Source: Oreohelix idahoensis (Eukaryota; Mollusca; Gastropoda; Stylommatophora; Oreohelicidae). From it: 64,000 nucleotides of DNA. The notes under the pieces are model-generated. The model was not told where the DNA came from. It worked only from the letters and a program-made list of their open reading frames with translations, and searched no databases. Made by a program: the position numbers and the translations under genes. This document shows positions 58,445-64,000 of the stretch, piece after piece (the stretch's first letter is position 1; each line of letters begins with the position of its first letter). The stretch covers positions 62,001-126,000 of the forward strand of contig JAMPIV010010565.1 in NCBI GenBank assembly GCA_024509875.1, given 5' to 3'.

Positions 58445-58857
58445 GTCACTGCATGAGATTTGCTATTCGCAGATGACGCTGCAATCGTCACTCAGAGTCA
58501 ACAGGAGCTTCAGAGCTTGATGAATCGCTTCTCTGAAGCAAGCAAGGACTTTGGCCTCACAATAATGAAAAAGAAAACAAATGTGCTGGGTCAGGATGTG
58601 GATGTTGTGCCAGTTATCATTGTCAATAATTATGAATTGGCAGTGGTGCACAGCTTCACATACCTGGGATCTATCATCAATGACAAACTCTCTCTGGACA
58701 CAGAAATTGACAGCCACATTGGCAAAGTTGCAGCCATCTTTGCCCGCCTCACAATGCTTCGGAAATTCCAGACTCACGATGAAGACTAAAGCTGTCGTTT
58801 ATAATGCCTGCATCACCAGCATGCTTCTGTATGGCAGCGAGACATGGACAACCTATG

Positions 58858-60256
58858 TGTTGCGGTCAGTTTGCTGAGTCTATAGTATGTTAAAATGTAC
58901 CTATTTAATTTTGGAGACTTTAATTTAATAGTTTCTTGATCAAAGGGGAGGTACTCATGTTTTACTGGGATTGTAGTTAACAGTGGTGGTTGTCCCACTT
59001 ATCTGTTAACCCAGCGTCTAATTTTAGAATCGATGTCAGCTTTTCCTAACATGTTCACCCATCTGAGCTTAGCTCAATGGTCTAGCGTCACAACGCATGC
59101 GCGAAGAATCTGGCGCGATTTAAGACATCCTGTGTTAAGGAGTCAAGCTGTAGTTTTTGAAAGGGTCAAGACGGTTTTGGGAAAGTCCTCTGTGTGTGTT
59201 CAACCAAGTTGGTTAAAGATTGTTCCCAAAGTTATATTCTGATACGCCTAGGAGGCGAGTGAGTTTTGTGATATTTATTCTGAAGGGACATTAAGGTAAT
59301 TTACCCTTAAAACAGTTTCCTTTTTTGCCAGAAATATATGACTTTTTGTAGCCAGCTAGTGACTTTTCCCTGGGCGGGAAAGAGTCCATCTAAGAATACT
59401 AGTAATGGAGCTCACGAAGTATTCTAATATTATATGCACTGGGCTGATGTATGCCCGAAGTACTTTACAGGTGCTGTATCCCGCTATCTGCGGTGATACT
59501 ATTTAAACAAGGTTTGACTCACCCTGTTTGTTATTGAAAGACCACAGAGGCCATTGTATCTAGGAGCCTGCCATATTGTGCGGCCTGCTAAAGACCCGAG
59601 AACATACCTGACTTGCTGGTGTCAGAAGGGAGTTTGGTTAAACTCAAGTAATCAAGACCCGTTCCTAATACGGGATATTTTGCTGTAGCTGACGGAAGGG
59701 GAATTGTACGAGGTCAGCTTTATTTATATCCATGCACAGATTATCGATGAATTATTGTGTATGCTATGTCCTGAGTTGTCAAATGACTATTTATATTGAT
59801 GTCGGCGTACTTGTCGTTCTGGTGTATTAAAGTCTATCAAACGTCAGAGGTGTTCCCACTCTCTATGAGTCACTAGATGTATTTTCTACCAAAGTGTGAT
59901 GTCTGTTAGATGCCTGTCTTCCACGAACCATCATACCACATTCACACTCATTGATGTCTACACACACTTTGTGATTGCAACACCTCAACACTTACAAGTC
60001 AACTGAACGAATGCCATCATCGTTGCGGCCAACCAGGGCCTACTATATTTATATACTACATTTACGGTGGCCAAACTGAGCCTGTCACATTCATGCCACG
60101 GACACCCACTATACTGCAACGAACACTGATCATTTCTGACTGTTACATGTAAAACAGCCCGTCAACATTTATAGCGCTCAATTAAGCCTTCAACATTCTG
60201 ATAGTGGCCAGATAAATAGCTCTCAACATTATAGTGTCCAGGAAAGAGCATCAACA
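58858..60256 (+). repeat. 5' LTR of the non-autonomous element
   Basis: 1399 bp. It contains a candidate poly-A signal (gtattaaag, about 59824-59832) and a TATA-like tatttaaac (about 59498-59506). The match to the other LTR is very close, with scattered substitutions and small indels. Confidence 0.88.
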
Positions 60257-61697
60257 TTTATGGTGTGCAGCTTGATGGGGCTATTTTGGAAGATATCAAG
60301 TCGTCTACAATTGAGAGTATTCAGCGCTGTGTAGTTTGTTGACACATCGGCTACCCCAGCTAATCAAGATGAAACTAGGTCAGGAGGTCAAGTTACTGTA
60401 CCTTCGTTGACGCTGTAATTCGGAAGGTCAAGTGCCATTATTATCACAGTTACTGTCATTTGGGAAGCAAGTTCAGCTGTTGTATTCAGAAGGTCAAGTG
60501 CCGTTATTGTCATTGTTACGAGTATTTTGGAAGCAAGTTCAGATGTATTTTCAGCGTTGGATCATCTAATCCTTAGAATGCTGGCGATAGTTCTTCATTG
60601 TTGATGTTGTTGACGAGAGGATTGTAAAGATAAGTGGCCTGTTTATTGTTGTGAACTGTGCCTTTGTATTGTGTATGAACTAAGCCTTCCACATTTTACA
60701 CATCCTTGTCCATTTTATGTTTACATGTTATTTGTTTATTGATATTTCAGCGGGTTTTTCGGTTGGGCGGTGTCTTGTGGTAGGATATCCCACATAATAG
60801 AGGGCCTACTGTAAGCGTTCTTTAGGGACTGTGCAAATTTCCCTTAGTGGAAATTGCTAGCGACATTTGTTGCTATTTTTGTTTAGTTATGACGGTTCTT
60901 TACTATAACAATATATGTTAACACATTTGTGTTCACCTTAGTGTTGTAAATTAGGTGATTTCTTTCTCTGTTACCATCTTTGGTATAACGGAGGAAGGTT
61001 TAGTTAGCACAATATAAGGGACGAAAGTTTGCAAAGCCACAGTTTATAGTTAATAATGAATGTTTGATTGCTGTATATTAGAAAATCTAACGGTTGTCAT
61101 ATAGAATTGTGTTATTTGTATTTTCTCAGCAGAATCATTACTGTTGCTGGGAGAATCTTTACATGTTGTCAACCATGATGTATTATGATGTCCATACTTA
61201 CCAGTCGGATGACACTATAGATGCGCCCGCTTAGACTATTATGTTAAACTTGATGGATCAGCTACATACTTAATATTGTATATAATATTGTATTAAAGCA
61301 CATTTTGCATGTTAGAATGATGTACCTTTATTTGTTAAAGTGATTGTATCACTATACTGCGGTACACTAAGATATTGACACCGCTATTTTTGATTTTTTT
61401 TCCTATTCTAAACATGGAAATAAGGTACTTGATGTAATGTATAAAATGATATATTGGTAACTTTGCCAGCATTGTAGTGTACGTTGGTGGCACCTCCCTG
61501 GACATGTGTATACTTAGAGAAATGCTTTCTCTAATGTGATGAGATATATTCTCACCTGGCGTTCTATGCGTCGAGTTAGCCTTATATTAGGCTATATTTA
61601 TTTGTGATACTTCTCATCTGCACATCAATCGTGCGTTATGAGCTTGTTGTATCTTGCTCTTGGATGTATTTAAAAAAAAATGTTTCATTTTTTTTTC

Positions 61698-61698
<1 letters not shown>

Positions 61699-61735
<37 letters not shown>

Positions 61736-61750
61736 CGGGGGGGGGGGGGG
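61699..61750. repeat. Poly-G tract
   Basis: About 50 G with one C, five bases before the 3' LTR, exactly where a polypurine tract is expected. Its length may be wrong in the assembly. Confidence 0.85.
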
Positions 61751-61755
61751 TAAAC

Positions 61756-63156
61756 TGTTGCGGTCAGTTTGCTGAGTCTATAGTATGTTAAAATGTACCT
61801 ATTTAATTTTGGAGACTTTAATTTAATAGATTATTGATCAAAGGGAAGGTACTCATGTTTTACTGGGATTGTAGTGAACAGTAGTGGTTGTCCCCACTTA
61901 TCTGTTAACCCAAGCGTCTAATTTTAGAATCGATGTCAGCTTTTCCTGACATGTTCACCCAGCTGAGTTTAGCTTAAGGGTCTAGCGTCACGACGCATGC
62001 GCGAAGAATCTGGCGCGATTTAAGACATCCTGTGTTAAGGAGTCGAGCTGTAGGTTTTGAAAGGGTCAAGACGGTTTTGGGAAAGTCCTCTGTGTGTGTT
62101 CGACCAAGTTGGTTAAAGATTGTTCCCAAAGTTATATTCTGATACGCCTAGGAGGCGAGTGAGTTTTGTGATATTTATTCTGAAGGGACATTAAGGTAAT
62201 TTACCTTAAAACAGTTTCCTTTTTTGCCAGAAATATATATGACTTTTTGTAGCCAGCTAGTGACTTTTCCCTGGGCGGGAAAGAGTCCATCTAAGAATAC
62301 TAGTAATGGAGCTCACGAAGTATTCTAATATTATATGCACTGGGCTGGTGTATGCCCGAAGTACTTTACAGGTGCTGTATCCCGCTATCTGCGGTGATAC
62401 TATTTAAACAAGGTTTGACTCACCCTGTTTGTTATTGAAAGACCACAGAGGCCATTGTATCTAGGGGCCCGCCATATTGTGCGGCCTGCTAAAGACCCGA
62501 GAACATACCTGACTTGCTGGTGTCAGAAGGGAGTTTGGTTAAACTCAAGTAATCAAGACTCGTTCCTAATACGGGGTATTTTGCTGTAGCTGACAGAAGG
62601 GGAATTGTATGAGGTCAGCTTTATTTATATCCATGCACAGATTATCGATGAACTATTGTGTATGCTATGTCCTGAGTTGTCAAATGACTATTTATATTGA
62701 TGTCGGCGTACCTGTCGTTGTGGTGTATTAAAGTCTATCAAACGTCAGAGGTGTTCCCACTCTATGAGTCACTAGATGTATTTTCTACCAAAGTGTGATG
62801 TCTGTTAGATGCCTGTCTTCCACGAACCATCATACCACATTCGCACTCATTGATGTCTACACACACTTTGTGACTGCAACACCTCAACACTTACAAGTCA
62901 ACTGAACGAATGCCATCATCGTTGCGGCCAACCAGGGCCTACTATATTTATATACTACATTTACGGTGGCCAAACTGAGCCTGTCACATTCATGCCACGG
63001 ACACCCACTACACTGCAACGAACACTGATCATTTCTGACTGTTACATGTAAAACAGCCCGTCAACATTTATAGCGCTCAATTAAGCCTTCAACATTCTGA
63101 TAGTGGCCAGATAAATAGCTCTCAACATTATAGTGACTAGAATTTGGGCTTCAACA
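61756..63156 (+). repeat. 3' LTR of the non-autonomous element
   Basis: 1401 bp, matching 58858-60256; the last 40 bp differ in minisatellite units but both end caaca. Confidence 0.88.
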
Positions 63157-63280
63157 CTATGCTAAGCAAGAAAGAAAGCTCAATACCTTCCATCTACGGT
63201 GTCTACACTACATCCTTGGTATTTTATGTCTGGTGCAGGGAAGATGGTTGCATCTCGAAAGATATCTTCTATGGACAACT

Positions 63281-63572
63281 GGTAAAGAGAACTGGTGCAA
63301 ACGGAGAATGAGCGCTCCTCTTATTAGGTGTTGGGTGAAGTATTTGTACTCCAAGCAAAGGCCACTCATCAATGTGCCCGTAATAGGGTGATGAACTATG
63401 CACGCATGTAGTTACGTGCAACCCAGATGTGACTGGGTCGATGAATTGTGCGACCCTTCATCCAGGATGGTAATCAGGCCTAAGGCTTCAGCGTTGGGTC
63501 TGAACTAACCGAGGTTAGCTGTAAAGAAAACACAAACAATATATATCATCATGCTAAATAAGTCATAAACAT
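63281..63572 (+). repeat. Repeat R1, hairpin-rich
   Basis: Matches 16343-16644. Small perfect hairpins follow one another: GCACG/CGTGC (63400-63404, 63415-63419), ACCCAG/CTGGGT (about 63421-63438) and CTAACC-GA-GGTTAG (63505-63518). Several are also present in the first copy (CTAACC-GG-GGTTAG there). No ORF and no pol III boxes seen. It sits in the LINE 3' part. Confidence 0.6.
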
Positions 63573-63725
63573 GTTGTTTTGAAGAGGTGATGGATGGAGA
63601 GCGGGCACGTAACACTTAGCACAAGAACACTTGGGTGGTTGCAGCTGAGGTTCAAAGATGTGTGTAAAAGAGATATGAGGGCACTGGACATAAATCCAAC
63701 AATCTGGGAAGATGAAGCTGCCGAT

Positions 63726-64000
63726 CACACACCTTTTAGTCAGTTATGACAGAATGGGCTGTTATCTAAGGGGAGGGTTGGAAAAAAGGATAATATACCT
63801 ACGTCTTAGCCTACTAAGAATAAAGAAAACTGCGTATGTTGTAGCTGCAATGTCCTTGTCAGGAATGGACAAACAAAAACAGAAAGGGAAGGAAGTGAGA
63901 AACGTGAAAATATTCAACCCTTTCATCTGCCACAATCGTGTGATGAATTGTTCACTCCACTAGGGGTGAAAAGGGAAATAATGATTAAATTATTCTTTAT
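63726..64000. other. Penelope-like remnant at window end
   Basis: A fourth 27-nt hammerhead-like relic at 63836-63862 (minus strand, CUGACAA ... CAACAU), too altered to be active, with neighbouring words like those near 34826 and 49278. The window ends before anything else can be recognised. Confidence 0.4.

Larger units (their letters stand above)
58858..63156 (+). mobile_element. Non-autonomous LTR element with 1.4-kb LTRs
   Basis: LTRs 58858-60256 and 61756-63156 start TGTTGCGGTC and end CAACA. The 5-bp target duplication ctatg (58853-58857 and 63157-63161) lies within a LINE codon series that resumes in frame. The 1.5-kb interior (60257-61755) has no coding region. It has three 65-bp-type repeats (aggtcaagt words, 60390-60550) and a giant G tract before the 3' LTR. 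The LTR end is a degenerate 30-bp minisatellite (caacatt units, about 60050-60260). A possible primer site, tggtgtgcagc, begins four bases in. Confidence 0.88.
58445..63725 (+). pseudogene. APE-type LINE RT to C-terminus, split twice
   Basis: 58450-58857 reads LLFADDAAIV (RT palm), FTYLGSIINDKLSLDTEI, a frameshift near 58765, then LLYGSETWTTY. The LTR element follows. At 63162 the protein continues AKQERKLNTFHLRCL, jumps by an internal deletion to EDGCISKDIFYG (about 63245-63275), is interrupted by R1, and ends at 63610-63725 with LQLRFKDVCKRDMRALDI and WEDEAADH. The exact LINE clade was not settled. Confidence 0.75.

Noticed and set aside
58858..63156. Segmental duplication or assembly artefact instead of LTRs
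   Set aside because: TG...CA ends, a 5-bp target duplication and in-frame continuation of the host LINE support an insertion.

Overview
The window is animal nuclear DNA made almost entirely of transposable elements inserted into one another. No host protein gene, tRNA or rRNA gene could be supported. It is AT-rich, with long (TA)n tracts, tRNA-derived SINEs, APE-type LINEs (RTE-like and I-like), Penelope-like elements, Ty3/gypsy elements with the Gmr1 domain order, and mariner, Tc1, hAT and Merlin/ISXO2 DNA transposons. That mixture points to an invertebrate metazoan. A lophotrochozoan such as a mollusc is my best guess, but a deuterostome invertebrate fits as well.

Layout. 1-10600: a solo LTR (LTR-X1, minus strand, 5-bp target duplication) holds an I-like LINE. 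That LINE holds an RTE element and a SINE; a second SINE family sits elsewhere in the LTR. 10600-15300: a LINE RNase H tail holds an RTE-like LINE, which holds a second LTR-X copy (plus strand) and a mariner. 15300-17350: minisatellite and unassigned repeats. 17352-38342: a Gmr1-type gypsy element (A). Its 5' LTR was split by a second Gmr1-type element (B, minus strand, rearranged, carrying three SINEs). Its gag was split by an RTE-like LINE. Two Penelope-like elements lie between gag and pol.

38343-45840: LINE fragments, including an I-like LINE with an open 776-codon RT-RNase H frame. 45893-47428: a nearly complete Tc1. 47538-49130: a second RTE copy carrying a tRNA-SINE. 50289-54227: a hAT holding an intact Merlin/ISXO2-type transposase ORF and a SINE. 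54608-55433: a LINE RNase H tail. 58445-63725: a LINE split by a non-autonomous LTR element with 1.4-kb LTRs and an extreme poly-G tract, and by a hairpin-rich repeat.

The pieces depend on each other. LINEs supply reverse transcriptase that SINEs appear to use: SINE1 shares the 3' hairpins and GAA tail of the RTE element. Nesting gives a relative order of insertion, and duplicated LTR or internal segments give empty sites for two SINE insertions. The most unusual finds are a coiled-coil plus RRM Gag in Gmr1-A, the RTE/SINE shared 3' RNA structure, hammerhead-like motifs at four loci (two in Penelope-like elements), and the intact ISXO2-type ORF. Boundaries were read by eye from target duplications; percent identities were not computed.
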